Origin: Ralstonia sp. 25mfcol4.1
Lineage (GTDB): Bacteria > Pseudomonadota > Gammaproteobacteria > Burkholderiales > Burkholderiaceae
DNA length: 64,000 nucleotides
Assembly: GCF_900104095.1 (NCBI RefSeq)
Contig: NZ_FNJO01000003.1
Coordinates: 1 to 64,000, forward strand
Direction of reading: 5' to 3'
Position numbers and translations under genes: made by a program. Below, piece after piece: positions 1 through 7,964 of this stretch (positions within the stretch are counted from its first letter, which is position 1; each line of letters opens with the position of its first letter). Under the pieces are notes generated by a model. The model worked only from the letters and a program-made list of their open reading frames with translations. It ran no database searches and was not told where the DNA came from.

Positions 1-213
1 CAACAGCATCGCCCGCAACAGCTTCTCCGGTGCGATGCTCGGGCGACCGCCTTTGATGTCGGCCTCATACATCTCGGCGAACAGCCGATCCATCTTCGCC
101 AGTGCCAGATTGGCCATCGTCCGGATCGAACGCAGTGGATGAGACTTCGGTACGAAATCGTCCAGCCGCCGCATTGTGAACAAGCTTTCGGTGAAGGTGT
201 CGGCGCCGCGCAT
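1..213 (-). CDS. IS5-family transposase, N-terminal part (cut by window edge)
   Basis: The reverse strand reads an uninterrupted 71-codon frame from an ATG at 213 to the left edge. It begins MRGADTFTESLFTMRRLDDF and continues through MYEADIKGGRP to a leucine-rich end. This is the typical N-terminus (DUF772-type domain) of an IS5-family DDE transposase; the catalytic DDE region lies outside the window. The frame stays open upstream to about 240, so a slightly earlier start is possible. The insertion sequence must end between the start codon and the lysozyme gene. A candidate edge is the stretch around 295-310, where a short hairpin and a CTAG lie. Family call is confident; the boundary is a guess. 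Confidence 0.8.
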   Translation of the reverse strand, partial: MRGADTFTESLFTMRRLDDFVPKSHPLRSIRTMANLALAKMDRLFAEMYEADIKGGRPSIAPEKLLRAMLL

Positions 214-347
214 GCGATGTTGGGAAAGTGGATCGTGTCGAGTTCTCAGATCAACGTTTGAACATGTCCGCGCGCCGACTATGGCTCGAGGTATTTCAGC
301 AGCCTGCTAGGCCGCAGGCGATCCGGGCCGGCCGCACACCGCGCCGG

Positions 348-1052
348 CTATCCGTTCTGGTCATTCGCGCCGGGTGCCGTCTTGAAATAATCGGCAAACG
401 GCCATGCGTTTTTGAGTGCGGCTTCGGTTCCCAGGTAGCAGTCGCGATCGGTCGCGGTCATTCCGGCAAACGCATGTGGCGGGGGCCCGAGCCTGCCGTC
501 GGTGTATTGCCAGAGTGTGAAGTGCGGCCAGGTATCCATCGGAATGCCGATCGGCTCGCCTCGGTACCGCGCGTACCAGAGCGGGCAATTCTTGAGGATG
601 GGGTCGGCGCCATGTGCCTGCACGGCGTCGCGCAGCATGTTGCCGCCGTAGATCATTGGCCAGCGGCCGGTCTTGTCCCGGACCCGGGCCACGAAGTCAT
701 GGGCCTGCGCCAGCGTCATGTCCGGCCCGCTCGAACTGGGTTCGAAATCCAGGCAGAACAGCGTGGCGCGATTGTCCACGTCGGGATCCCCTGCCTGCGT
801 GGCATCGAGAAAGTTCTTCGCCTGATCGGCGGCCGGGCGGGCGCTGGAGAAGTGGTAGGCGCCCCACAGCAGCCCGGCGGCCAGTGCCTGCTCGCGACGC
901 TCGCGATAGACCGGGTCCTTGAACGTAGCGCCCTCGCTGGCCTTGTGGATCACTGCCCTGACCCCTGCATTCCTGAGCTTGACGGCATCGAAGTGGTTGT
1001 CATGGTGGATATCGATGATCACATCGATCGATCCTGGCAGGGTCTCTGGCAT
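348..1052 (-). CDS. glycoside hydrolase family 25 (lysozyme-like) protein
   Basis: A 234-residue single-domain protein of the GH25 (Chalaropsis-type lysozyme) family, which cleaves the MurNAc-GlcNAc bond of peptidoglycan. The sequence shows the first-strand aspartate (IDVIIDIHHD near residue 14), the KASEG strand, and the catalytic D-x-E pair in FCLDFEPSS near residue 100. It also has the WQYTDG strand near 186 and an SDRD-like end (ATDRDCYLG). No signal peptide is visible. Export would therefore need another route, or the protein is a phage-derived endolysin-type enzyme. It stands alone beside an insertion sequence. The start is the ATG preceded by GGGAGC. A small hairpin (302-319) lies after the stop. 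Confidence 0.85.
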   Translation of the reverse strand: MPETLPGSIDVIIDIHHDNHFDAVKLRNAGVRAVIHKASEGATFKDPVYRERREQALAAGLLWGAYHFSSARPAADQAKNFLDATQAGDPDVDNRATLFCLDFEPSSSGPDMTLAQAHDFVARVRDKTGRWPMIYGGNMLRDAVQAHGADPILKNCPLWYARYRGEPIGIPMDTWPHFTLWQYTDGRLGPPPHAFAGMTATDRDCYLGTEAALKNAWPFADYFKTAPGANDQNG

Positions 1053-1183
1053 CGCAAGCTCCCGGATTCGGTGCAGTCAAGCTACGGCGCAGGCGCCGGC
1101 CAGCCGCCTCGCCAGCCGTATGCGCCACGCACACCCGGGCCTGCGAGGGCGCGCCGCCGGACATCCGGCAACCGCCCTCGCTC

Positions 1184-1210
1184 ACCCGTTGGGAAGCATA
1201 GGCAACGGGT
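1184..1210. repeat. inverted repeat in the GH25/SRPBCC intergenic gap
   Basis: A perfect 8-bp inverted repeat, ACCCGTTG and CAACGGGT, separated by 11 bases. It lies about 130 bases downstream of the SRPBCC stop codon (minus strand) and upstream of the GH25 gene. There is no T-run on either side, so it is not a classical intrinsic terminator. It could be an mRNA 3' hairpin or a regulator site. The rest of the 1053-1340 gap shows nothing recognisable. Confidence 0.35.
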
Positions 1211-1340
1211 CGGGTAAACCATCTCAGCCAGGTGGATGACTTCGTGCTGCCGATTTTTCAAGGCTGAGTTACACGCGATTTTTCTCGCGCGGCCGCCGTG
1301 CCACGCCACGGTCCCTTCCTGTTCTTGAGGCTCCCGAGCT

Positions 1341-2312
1341 TCAGCGTGCCTGCCTGACCCATTCACCGATTGCATCGAGCAGCAGCCCCGAGCCGTGCTC
1401 GCGCGAGCCCGCATCGTCGTAGCCGTCCAGGAATGCGCCATGCTCGGTCAGCGTCAGCTGCGTGCCCTGCCCCACGGCTTTCAGTTCGAAGACCGCCAGC
1501 GACACCGAGATCTTGCGTTCGCCCATGTGCATCTCGTAGCTGTAGACCAGCCGCTCGTTCGGAATCACGTCGAAATACACCGCGTCGAACGTCGACACCA
1601 GCCCGTTATCCCATTTGCCCTGCAGATGCTCGCGGCCGCCGGGCCGCACGTCCATGGCGCGCGACACGGTCTGGTATCCCTGCCCGCCGTGGAACCACTC
1701 GGCCTTGGCGGCCGGGTCGCTGAGCGCGCGGAACACGAGGGCCGGCGGGGCCTCGAAAGTGCGCGAAATCGAGAAGGTGCCATGGGCCACCGAGCGCGGC
1801 GGCGCTTCGGCGACGATACGGGCCACTTCCTGCGCCAGGCGGTCCAGCGTCTGCTTCCAGCCCTCCTCGGCGCCACGGGTGAAGTCGCCGGCCGACGGAT
1901 CGAGCAAGGTGTAGTCCTGCGTCACGCTCATCTCGGTGCCGCCGCAGACGGTTTCGAAGCCGACCGTCGTCAGGGCGTTGAACAGCGGCTTGCCATCGAC
2001 GGTGACTACGGTCATGTCGATCACCAGCCGCGCGTGCGGCATGACCTCGACGAAGTGGCCCCGGATCCAGTGCTCGAATTCGCCGCCTTGCGACCGCATG
2101 CACAGGTCGAACTTGCCGCCCGGACGGAACTCGATCTCGCAGGCCGGCACGGTGAAGCCCTGCGGGCAGAACCAGTGCTTCAGGTGCTCGGCCGTGCTCC
2201 AGGCCTTGAAAACGAGGTCGCGCGGGGCGTTGAAGGCGCGCGATATGGTCAGCCGGTGCGGGGCGTGCTGCGGCGTATCAGTCTTCGTTACGGTTGCGGT
2301 CGCGGGTGCCAT
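1341..2312 (-). CDS. tandem SRPBCC (AHSA1-like) two-domain protein
   Basis: A 323-residue protein made of two successive AHSA1/START-like (SRPBCC) domains. The first covers roughly residues 20-165 (ISRAFNAPRDLVFKAWSTAE...HWFCPQGF, RPGGKFDLCM). The second covers roughly 178-320 (ISRTFEAPPALVFRALSDPA...WFHGG, VRPGGREHLQG). Each keeps the 'rtf.ap...vw.a.tdp..l..W' signature, so the gene looks like an in-frame fusion or duplication of a usually single-domain protein of about 150 residues. The family binds hydrophobic ligands; the ligand here is unknown. Its start overlaps the 3' end of the ArsR gene by 35 bp, so the two are translationally coupled. Confidence 0.85.
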   Translation of the reverse strand: MAPATATVTKTDTPQHAPHRLTISRAFNAPRDLVFKAWSTAEHLKHWFCPQGFTVPACEIEFRPGGKFDLCMRSQGGEFEHWIRGHFVEVMPHARLVIDMTVVTVDGKPLFNALTTVGFETVCGGTEMSVTQDYTLLDPSAGDFTRGAEEGWKQTLDRLAQEVARIVAEAPPRSVAHGTFSISRTFEAPPALVFRALSDPAAKAEWFHGGQGYQTVSRAMDVRPGGREHLQGKWDNGLVSTFDAVYFDVIPNERLVYSYEMHMGERKISVSLAVFELKAVGQGTQLTLTEHGAFLDGYDDAGSREHGSGLLLDAIGEWVRQAR

Positions 2313-2652
2313 CGGATGCTGCCTCCTTTTTCATGGTTTCCAGGTATTCGCCCAGGCGGTCGAAATGGCCTTCCCATTCGGCGCGGCGGGCGCTGATCCA
2401 CTGCTCTGCCTCGCTCAGCGCATTGGGCGCCATGCGGCAGGTACGTACCCGACCGACCTTCTCGGTGCTGACCAGCCCAGCCTGTTCCAGCACCGACAGG
2501 TGCTGCATCACCGCCGGCAACGACATCGCCAGCGGCTTGGCCAGGTCCGAGACCGACAGCGGTCCGCGTGCCAGTTGAACAAGCATCGTGCGCCGCGTGG
2601 TGTCGGCCAATGCCTGGAACGTGGCGTCGAGAGGATCGGAATAGTTAAGCAT
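2278..2652 (-). CDS. ArsR-family transcriptional regulator
   Basis: A 124-residue winged-helix repressor of the ArsR/SmtB superfamily. It has the FQALADTTRRTMLVQLARG helix, the recognition region LSVSDLAKPLAMSLPAVMQH and the wing VSTEKVGRVRTCRM. The metal-binding CxC motif of true ArsR is absent. The protein belongs to the group paired with SRPBCC/AHSA1 proteins, and that is the gene directly downstream. I choose the ATG at 2652 rather than the in-frame ATG at 2676, because the latter sits between the -35 and -10 elements. It is likely autoregulated through the repeated site described separately. Confidence 0.88.
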   Translation of the reverse strand: MLNYSDPLDATFQALADTTRRTMLVQLARGPLSVSDLAKPLAMSLPAVMQHLSVLEQAGLVSTEKVGRVRTCRMAPNALSEAEQWISARRAEWEGHFDRLGEYLETMKKEAASDGTRDRNRNED

Positions 2653-2687
2653 GTCCTTTAGTATAGAGACATCCAATAGTTAAGCAA
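2640..2687 (-). promoter_or_regulatory. arsR-type promoter with duplicated operator
   Basis: On the minus strand TTGCTT (2687-2682) and TATACT (2665-2660) are spaced by 16 bp, a good sigma-70 promoter. The -10 ends 7 bases before the ATG at 2652, so transcription may start at or next to the start codon (leaderless). The 12-mer AATAGTTAAGCA (plus-strand reading) occurs twice, at 2640-2651 and 2675-2686, 35 bp apart. One copy overlaps the -35 and the other the start codon. This arrangement suits a self-repressing ArsR protein. Binding is inferred; the repeats are seen directly. Confidence 0.55.
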
Positions 2688-2798
2688 GAACTTTAGTGAC
2701 AGGTTCGCCCGGAGCGACGGCGCGCGCGAAATCCGCCATGGAACGTCCTTGACCCGCCCCCGCTGCACGGGTGCGGGAAAGGGCGTATTCTGGTGAAC

Positions 2799-2827
2799 TT
2801 GTCTTTCGGGCGTCGTAGGCGTAGTGT
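2799..2827 (+). promoter_or_regulatory. possible promoter of the phosphonate operon
   Basis: TTGTCT (2799-2804) is followed after 17 bp by TAGTGT (2822-2827), about 60 bp upstream of the first phosphonate gene. The -35 is fair and the -10 poor. No PhoB-like direct repeat was seen. This is only the best sigma-70-like candidate in the 2677-2885 gap. Confidence 0.25.
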
Positions 2828-2885
2828 TCCGCATCGCCTGGCGCGCCGAAGTGCCGGAGCCGCCCCTCCAGATCAGTTTTGACGG

Positions 2886-3566
2886 ATGAACCAGAAATCC
2901 CCTAAATACCCGGATGAACCGCCCTTGCCGTCCACCTGGGATGCCCGCCTTGCCCGCCATTTGGTGCGGCCCCTCAAGAACACCCGTGTCTCCCCGAACC
3001 ACCTGACCACGCTGCGGCTGCTGATCGGCGTCGCCGGCATCGCCTGCATTGCGCAGGGTGGCTACGCGTGGACCAACTGGGGCGCGCTGCTCGTCGTCAT
3101 TTCGAACTTCGTCGACCATACCGACGGCGAACTGGCGAGAATCAGTGGCAAATCGAGCAAGATCGGCCACTTTTACGACCTGGCCAGCGACGCGCTGATT
3201 ACGGTGCTGCTGTTCGTCAGCTTCGGCATGGCCGTGGCCAATACGACCGCGCCAGTCGGCACGCCGGGTGTTTTCGGGCCGGTCCTGCGCGGCACGATCG
3301 CGGGCCTTGCCGTGGCGCTGATCTTCTTCCTGCGCATGCGTATAGAATCGCGGGTTGGCAAAAGTGGCACCAAGCAGGCATCGGCTGGCGGATTCGAGAC
3401 CGAAGACGTGCTGTACCTGCTGCCGCTGGTGACGCTGACGGATGGCATCGGTCCCTTCCTGACCGCCGCCTCGATCGGCGCCCCGCTCTTTGCCGTACTG
3501 GTCATCATCGATTACTGGCGAGTCATGCGGCGCCCCCGGCCAGTCGCAACCTCCACCGAACACTGA
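2886..3566 (+). CDS. CDP-alcohol phosphatidyltransferase family protein
   Basis: A 226-residue integral membrane enzyme of the CDP-alcohol phosphotransferase family. Members move a (phospho)alcohol or lipid group from a CDP-activated donor to an alcohol, releasing CMP. The full family motif DxxDGxxAR(8)GxxxDxxxD is intact (D77, D80, G81, A84-R85, G94, D98, D102). About six hydrophobic segments surround it. As first gene of the phosphonate run, the natural inference is that it joins a CMP-activated phosphonate to a lipid or other alcohol, like a choline/ethanolamine phosphotransferase. A role using a different CDP-alcohol cannot be excluded. The next gene follows after 8 bp. Confidence 0.88.
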   Translation: MNQKSPKYPDEPPLPSTWDARLARHLVRPLKNTRVSPNHLTTLRLLIGVAGIACIAQGGYAWTNWGALLVVISNFVDHTDGELARISGKSSKIGHFYDLASDALITVLLFVSFGMAVANTTAPVGTPGVFGPVLRGTIAGLAVALIFFLRMRIESRVGKSGTKQASAGGFETEDVLYLLPLVTLTDGIGPFLTAASIGAPLFAVLVIIDYWRVMRRPRPVATSTEH

Positions 3567-3574
3567 GGCAGCCC

Positions 3575-4396
3575 ATGCCAGAGCAAGTTACCGGCGACAT
3601 CGCCATCGCCCCGCAGTTGGCGCGCGAAGCCGAACCCGCGACCGCACGTCCGGCCACGCGCCGCCCGGACGCCGCCGTGGCCGGCGTGGTGTCGCAACTG
3701 GACACCCCCGCCCTGCGCCAGGACTTCGACCGCCAGGGCGCGTTCCTGTACCTGGACAAGTTCCTGGGCCCGGACGAAACCGCCCAACTGGTGGCGCTGG
3801 CCCGCTCGCTGCAGTCTGGCCTGAACCGCAACTACCTGCCCGGCCACAAGCAGGGCGGCAGCGTCAGCCGCCACACGATCGACGAGAAGGCGCCGTTCAT
3901 AGCCGAGTTGTACCGCTCGAAGGCGCTGATCGGCTGGCTGGAAGCCGTGACCGGCGACAAGCTCCAGGCCTGCCCGGAAACCGATCCGCACGCCTACGCG
4001 CTCTATTACTACACGCGCCAGGGCGACCACATCGGCTGGCACTACGACACGTCGTACTACGACGGCCGCCGCTACACGCTGCTGATCGGCGTGCTGGACG
4101 AATCGACCTGCCGGCTCGACTACGAACTGCACACGCGCAATCCCGATATCGCCGACGAACCGGGTTCGGTGCAGATCCCGCCGGGCGGCATCGTGCTGTT
4201 CGACGGCGACAAGCTGCGGCACCGCATCACGCCTGCGGGCCCGAACGAGATCCGCGTGTCGCTGACCTTTGAATATGTGACCGATCCGGGCATGCGCCCG
4301 TGGCTGCGCTTCATCTCGAACATGAAGGACGCCGTGGCGTACTTCGGGTTCCGCCAGGTGTTCCGACGCCTGCTGGGCGGGAAGTCAGCGAGGTAG
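3575..4396 (+). CDS. 2OG-Fe(II) oxygenase in phosphonate operon
   Basis: A 273-residue non-haem iron, 2-oxoglutarate-dependent oxygenase. The iron-binding triad is visible as H156-x-D158 (GWHYDTSYY) and H216 (KLRHRITP). R227 (NEIRVSLTFEY) is placed to bind the 2-oxoglutarate carboxylate. The first 45 residues look disordered. The gene lies between the CDP-alcohol transferase and the flippase-like gene with short gaps, so it is probably co-transcribed. By context it may hydroxylate the phosphonate headgroup or the lipid product; hydroxylated AEP headgroups are known in other bacteria. The substrate is not readable from sequence. Confidence 0.85.
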   Translation: MPEQVTGDIAIAPQLAREAEPATARPATRRPDAAVAGVVSQLDTPALRQDFDRQGAFLYLDKFLGPDETAQLVALARSLQSGLNRNYLPGHKQGGSVSRHTIDEKAPFIAELYRSKALIGWLEAVTGDKLQACPETDPHAYALYYYTRQGDHIGWHYDTSYYDGRRYTLLIGVLDESTCRLDYELHTRNPDIADEPGSVQIPPGGIVLFDGDKLRHRITPAGPNEIRVSLTFEYVTDPGMRPWLRFISNMKDAVAYFGFRQVFRRLLGGKSAR

Positions 4397-4404
4397 TCGG
4401 CAGC

Positions 4405-5472
4405 GTGAATCGTGCAGCTTTCATTCTTCTGTCGGTAGGCGCGGCGCTGTTTGTCGGGCTGCTGGCCTGGCAGGGCTTTGGCGCGGTGACCACCACGCTG
4501 ATGTCGGCCGGCTGGGGGCTGGCCGTGGTGGCCGCGTTCCATCTGGTGCCGCTGGCGCTCGATGCCGGCGCCATTGCCGTGCTGCTGGACCGCAAGACCC
4601 GCCACGGATCGTTCTGCAGCGCGCTCAAGGCCCGCTGGACCGGCGAATCGGTCAACAGCCTGCTGCCGGCCGGCCAGATCGGCGGTCCGGTGCTGATGGT
4701 GCGCTACCTGTCGCATCGCGGCGCGCGCATGCGCGACGCGGCGGCCGCCATCACGGTCAGCACCACCACCCAGGCGCTGTCGCAGATGCTGTTCGCGCTG
4801 CTGGGCATTGCCGTGTTCGGCGCCAACGGCGACATGTCCGAGTACCGTACCCCGATCATCGCCGTCACCGTGGTGCTGGGCGCCTGCGTGCTGGCGTTCT
4901 GCGTGCTGCAGCGGCGTGGGATGTTTGGCCGCATGATGCGCATCGGGCAGAAGTTGTTCGGCAAGCGCGCCGAGGCCACGGATGCCGATGCCGCCGATCC
5001 CCGGCCTGGCGACGGCAGCAACGCCAAACCGGGCCGCTGGGCCGGGCTGGCGCTGCGTGCCGACGCCGTGGACAGTGCGATTCGGGAACTCTATCGCGAC
5101 CGCAAAAAGGTGGCGGCCAGCTTCGGGCTTAACCTGCTGGGCTGGGTCGCCGGCACCGGCGAGGTCTGGCTGATTCTTTATTTCCTGGGGCATCCGGTGG
5201 ACTGGCATGAGGCGCTGCTGCTCGAAAGCGTGGGCCAGGCCATTCGGGGTGCCGCGTTTGCCATTCCGGGGTCGCTCGGTGCGCAGGAAGGCGGCTACCT
5301 GCTGCTGGCGCCGCTGGTGGGCCTGCCGCCCGATGCCGCGCTGGCGCTGTCGCTGGCCAAGCGGGTGCGCGAGCTGGTGCTCGGCATTCCCGGACTGGTG
5401 TATCTGCATTTCAGCGAACGGAAGTTCCAGCGCCGTCGCGCCGCGCACGCCCTGGCGGCTGAGCGGGGCTAG
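4405..5472 (+). CDS. flippase-like integral membrane protein (LPG-synthase TM / HpnL type)
   Basis: A 355-residue polytopic membrane protein of the family related to the transmembrane part of lysylphosphatidylglycerol synthase (UPF0104 / HpnL-like). Such proteins are thought to move lipids across the inner membrane. About seven to eight hydrophobic segments are visible, with the conserved GESVNSLLPAGQIGGP region near residue 75 and RGAAFAIPGSLGAQEGGY near 275. A charged cytoplasmic loop (about 180-220, Asp/Ala/Gly-rich) interrupts them. A GTG start at 4405 preceded by GAGGT is chosen; the longer upstream reading overlaps the oxygenase gene. Context suggests that it handles the phosphonolipid made by its neighbours. 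Confidence 0.82.
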   Translation: MNRAAFILLSVGAALFVGLLAWQGFGAVTTTLMSAGWGLAVVAAFHLVPLALDAGAIAVLLDRKTRHGSFCSALKARWTGESVNSLLPAGQIGGPVLMVRYLSHRGARMRDAAAAITVSTTTQALSQMLFALLGIAVFGANGDMSEYRTPIIAVTVVLGACVLAFCVLQRRGMFGRMMRIGQKLFGKRAEATDADAADPRPGDGSNAKPGRWAGLALRADAVDSAIRELYRDRKKVAASFGLNLLGWVAGTGEVWLILYFLGHPVDWHEALLLESVGQAIRGAAFAIPGSLGAQEGGYLLLAPLVGLPPDAALALSLAKRVRELVLGIPGLVYLHFSERKFQRRRAAHALAAERG

Positions 5473-5505
5473 CGCGGACCATTCATTTCTCATGAGAACA
5501 ACGTG

Positions 5506-6261
5506 ATGCGAGCAATCATTCTTGCCGCGGGCCTTGGCCTGCGACTTCAGCAACAGCCGGGCAAGCAGTTCCCGAAATGCCTGTTGCGCTTTGACGGGCT
5601 GACGCTGCTCGAACGTCACCTGCGCCTGCTTGACGCCGCCGGCGTGACCGAAGTGGTGCTGGCGCTCGGCTTCGAGCCGGACCAGGTCAAGGAAGAGCTG
5701 GCCCGTATCGGCCGCGACCTCGAAATCGTGATCAACACGCGCTACGACCTGGGCAGCGTGCTGACCGTGCATACCGTGGCCGATGCCATGACGCGCGGCG
5801 GCGACGTGCTGCTGATGGACGCCGACGTGCTCTACGACGAGCGCATCATGACCAAGCTGGTGGCCGGCGATACCGTGAACCGCCTGCTGATCGACCGCGA
5901 CTTCGAAGCCGGCGACGAGCCCGTGAAGCTGTGCCTGAAAGACGGCGTGCCCGTGGAACTGCGCAAGCAGCTCATGGCCGACCTGCAGTACGACACGATC
6001 GGTGAGTCGGTGGGCTTCTTCCGCTTCAAGGAAGACTGCGCGCGCCGTCTGGCCGAGATCGTCAAGGGCTACGTCGACTCGGGCCGCGCCAACATGCCGC
6101 ACGAGGAAGCCGTGCGCGACCTGCTGCTGGAACAGTCCCACGTATTCGACACTGCCGACGTGACCGGCGCCCCCTGGATCGAAATCGATTTCCCCGGCGA
6201 CGTCTCGCGCGCAGCCGTTGAAGTCCTGCCCCAACTTCTGCCCGTAGGAATCGCCCAATGA
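5506..6261 (+). CDS. stand-alone nucleotidyltransferase
   Basis: A 251-residue GT-A-fold NTP transferase. The N-terminal signature [14 protein letters not shown] followed by FPKCLL (G9-L-G11-L-R13 and K24) is the nucleotide-binding loop of sugar-phosphate and phosphocholine-type nucleotidyltransferases. LLMDADVLY near residue 107 supplies the metal-binding aspartates. It activates a phosphate or phosphonate as an NDP or NMP derivative. The operon also encodes a second such domain fused to PEP mutase, so the two probably activate different substrates. The next ATG overlaps its stop as ATGA. A GTG immediately upstream (5503) is an alternative start. Confidence 0.82.
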   Translation: MRAIILAAGLGLRLQQQPGKQFPKCLLRFDGLTLLERHLRLLDAAGVTEVVLALGFEPDQVKEELARIGRDLEIVINTRYDLGSVLTVHTVADAMTRGGDVLLMDADVLYDERIMTKLVAGDTVNRLLIDRDFEAGDEPVKLCLKDGVPVELRKQLMADLQYDTIGESVGFFRFKEDCARRLAEIVKGYVDSGRANMPHEEAVRDLLLEQSHVFDTADVTGAPWIEIDFPGDVSRAAVEVLPQLLPVGIAQ

Positions 6262-7964
6262 ACGCCATCGACCCGAACCTGCTCGCCACCTCCGGTACTT
6301 CGGCGCCCCTGTCGCGCGCCGCGCGCCTGCGGCAGATGCTGCTCTCGAACGAGCTTGAATTCATCATGGAAGCCCACAACGGCCTGTCCGCGCGCATCGT
6401 GCGCGAGGCCGGCTTCAAGGGCATCTGGGCGTCCGGCCTCGCCATTTCGGCCCAGTTCGGCGTGCGCGACAACAACGAGGCCAGCTGGACCCAGGTGGTG
6501 GACAACCTGGAATTCATGGCCGACGCCAGCGACCTGCCCATCCTGCTGGACGGCGATACCGGTTACGGCAACTTCAACAACGTGCGCCGCCTGGTTCGCA
6601 AGCTGGAGCAGCGCGGCATTGCCGGTGTCTGCATCGAAGACAAGATCTTCCCGAAGACCAACAGCTTCATCGGCGGCGAGCAGCAGCCGCTGGCCGATAT
6701 CGACGAGTTCTGCGGCAAGATCAAGGCCGGCAAGGATTCGCAGGCCGACGACAACTTTTCGATCGTGGCCCGCGTGGAAGCCCTGATCGCGGGCTGGGGC
6801 ATGGAAGAGGCGCTGCGCCGCGCCGAAGCCTACCGCCAGGCTGGCGCGGACGCCATCCTGATCCACAGCAAGCTGTCGAAGGCGGACGAGATCGTGACGT
6901 TCGCGCGCGAATGGGGCAACCGCGCCCCGCTGGTGATCGTGCCGACCAAGTACTACAGCACGCCGACGGACGTGTTCCGCAAGGCTGGCATCAGCCTGAT
7001 CATCTGGGCCAACCACCTGATCCGCGTGGCGGCGTCGGGCATGCAGGCCGTGGCGAAGGACATCTACGAGAACCAGACGCTGGTCAATGTGGAAGACCGC
7101 ATCGCCACCGTCAACGAGATCTTCCGCCTGCAGGATGCCGACGAATACTCGGCCGCCGAGAAGATCTACCTGACCGGCGGCCAGGCACCGGGTTCGGCCG
7201 TGGTGCTGGCGGCGGGCCGTGGCAAGGGCCTGGAGGCCCTGACCGAGGACAAGCCCAAGGTCATGCTGCCGGTGGCCGGCAAGCCGCTGCTGCGCTGGCT
7301 GGTGGACGGCTTCAAGAACCAGGGCATCAACGACATCACGGTGGTGGGCGGCTACAAGGCCGAAGCCATCGACGCGGCCGGCATCAATCTGGTGCGCAAC
7401 GACCGCTATGCCGAAACCGGCGAGCTGGCGTCGCTGGCCGCCGCCGCCGACACGCTGCAGAACGACACCGTGATCGCCTACGGCGACCTGCTGTTCCGCA
7501 GCTACATCCTGCGCGATCTGGTGGACACCGATGCGCCGTTCAGCGTGGTGATCGATTCGTCGGAATCGGCGCCGTCGAACCAGAGCGTGCGTGACTTTGC
7601 CTGGTGCACGGCATCGGACGACCGCGACCTGTTCGGCCAGAAGGTGCTGCTGAAGAAGATCTCGGACGACGTGCCGGCAGGCGACGCCCCGCACGGCCGC
7701 TGGATCGGCCTGATGAACGTGCGTGGCGAAGGCCGTGCGCGCCTGCAGACGCTGCTGGGCGAACTGCGCCAGCGCCCGGACTTCGACAAGCTCGACCTGC
7801 CCGACCTGCTCAACGCGCTGGTCGCCGCCGGCGAGCAGGTGGAAGTCAAGTACGTGCACGGCCACTGGCGTGGCGTGAACGACCTGGACGACTTCCGCCG
7901 CGCCGGCGATTTCGCGCACGGCCAGACGCCGTTCGCGGTGGGCAACGGCGAGGCTGCTCAATGA
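6258..7964 (+). CDS. phosphoenolpyruvate mutase fused to nucleotidyltransferase
   Basis: A 568-residue fusion. Residues about 25-300 are a PEP mutase of the isocitrate-lyase superfamily. It makes the C-P bond by rearranging phosphoenolpyruvate to phosphonopyruvate. The diagnostic EDKxxxxxNS motif is present (E127-D128-K129 ... N135-S136), as are D98-G-D100. It is therefore a mutase rather than a C-C lyase. Residues about 308-550 are a GT-A nucleotidyltransferase ([27 protein letters not shown]). Such a domain can form CMP-phosphonates such as CMP-AEP. The coding regions on both sides overlap as ATGA, a tightly coupled operon. This is the committing gene of the locus. Confidence 0.95.
   Translation: MNAIDPNLLATSGTSAPLSRAARLRQMLLSNELEFIMEAHNGLSARIVREAGFKGIWASGLAISAQFGVRDNNEASWTQVVDNLEFMADASDLPILLDGDTGYGNFNNVRRLVRKLEQRGIAGVCIEDKIFPKTNSFIGGEQQPLADIDEFCGKIKAGKDSQADDNFSIVARVEALIAGWGMEEALRRAEAYRQAGADAILIHSKLSKADEIVTFAREWGNRAPLVIVPTKYYSTPTDVFRKAGISLIIWANHLIRVAASGMQAVAKDIYENQTLVNVEDRIATVNEIFRLQDADEYSAAEKIYLTGGQAPGSAVVLAAGRGKGLEALTEDKPKVMLPVAGKPLLRWLVDGFKNQGINDITVVGGYKAEAIDAAGINLVRNDRYAETGELASLAAAADTLQNDTVIAYGDLLFRSYILRDLVDTDAPFSVVIDSSESAPSNQSVRDFAWCTASDDRDLFGQKVLLKKISDDVPAGDAPHGRWIGLMNVRGEGRARLQTLLGELRQRPDFDKLDLPDLLNALVAAGEQVEVKYVHGHWRGVNDLDDFRRAGDFAHGQTPFAVGNGEAAQ

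Noticed and set aside
4120..6258. Long minus-strand open frame across the oxygenase, flippase-like and nucleotidyltransferase genes
   Set aside because: Its translation is His/Gln/Gly-rich without any domain, and the plus strand carries three recognised genes.
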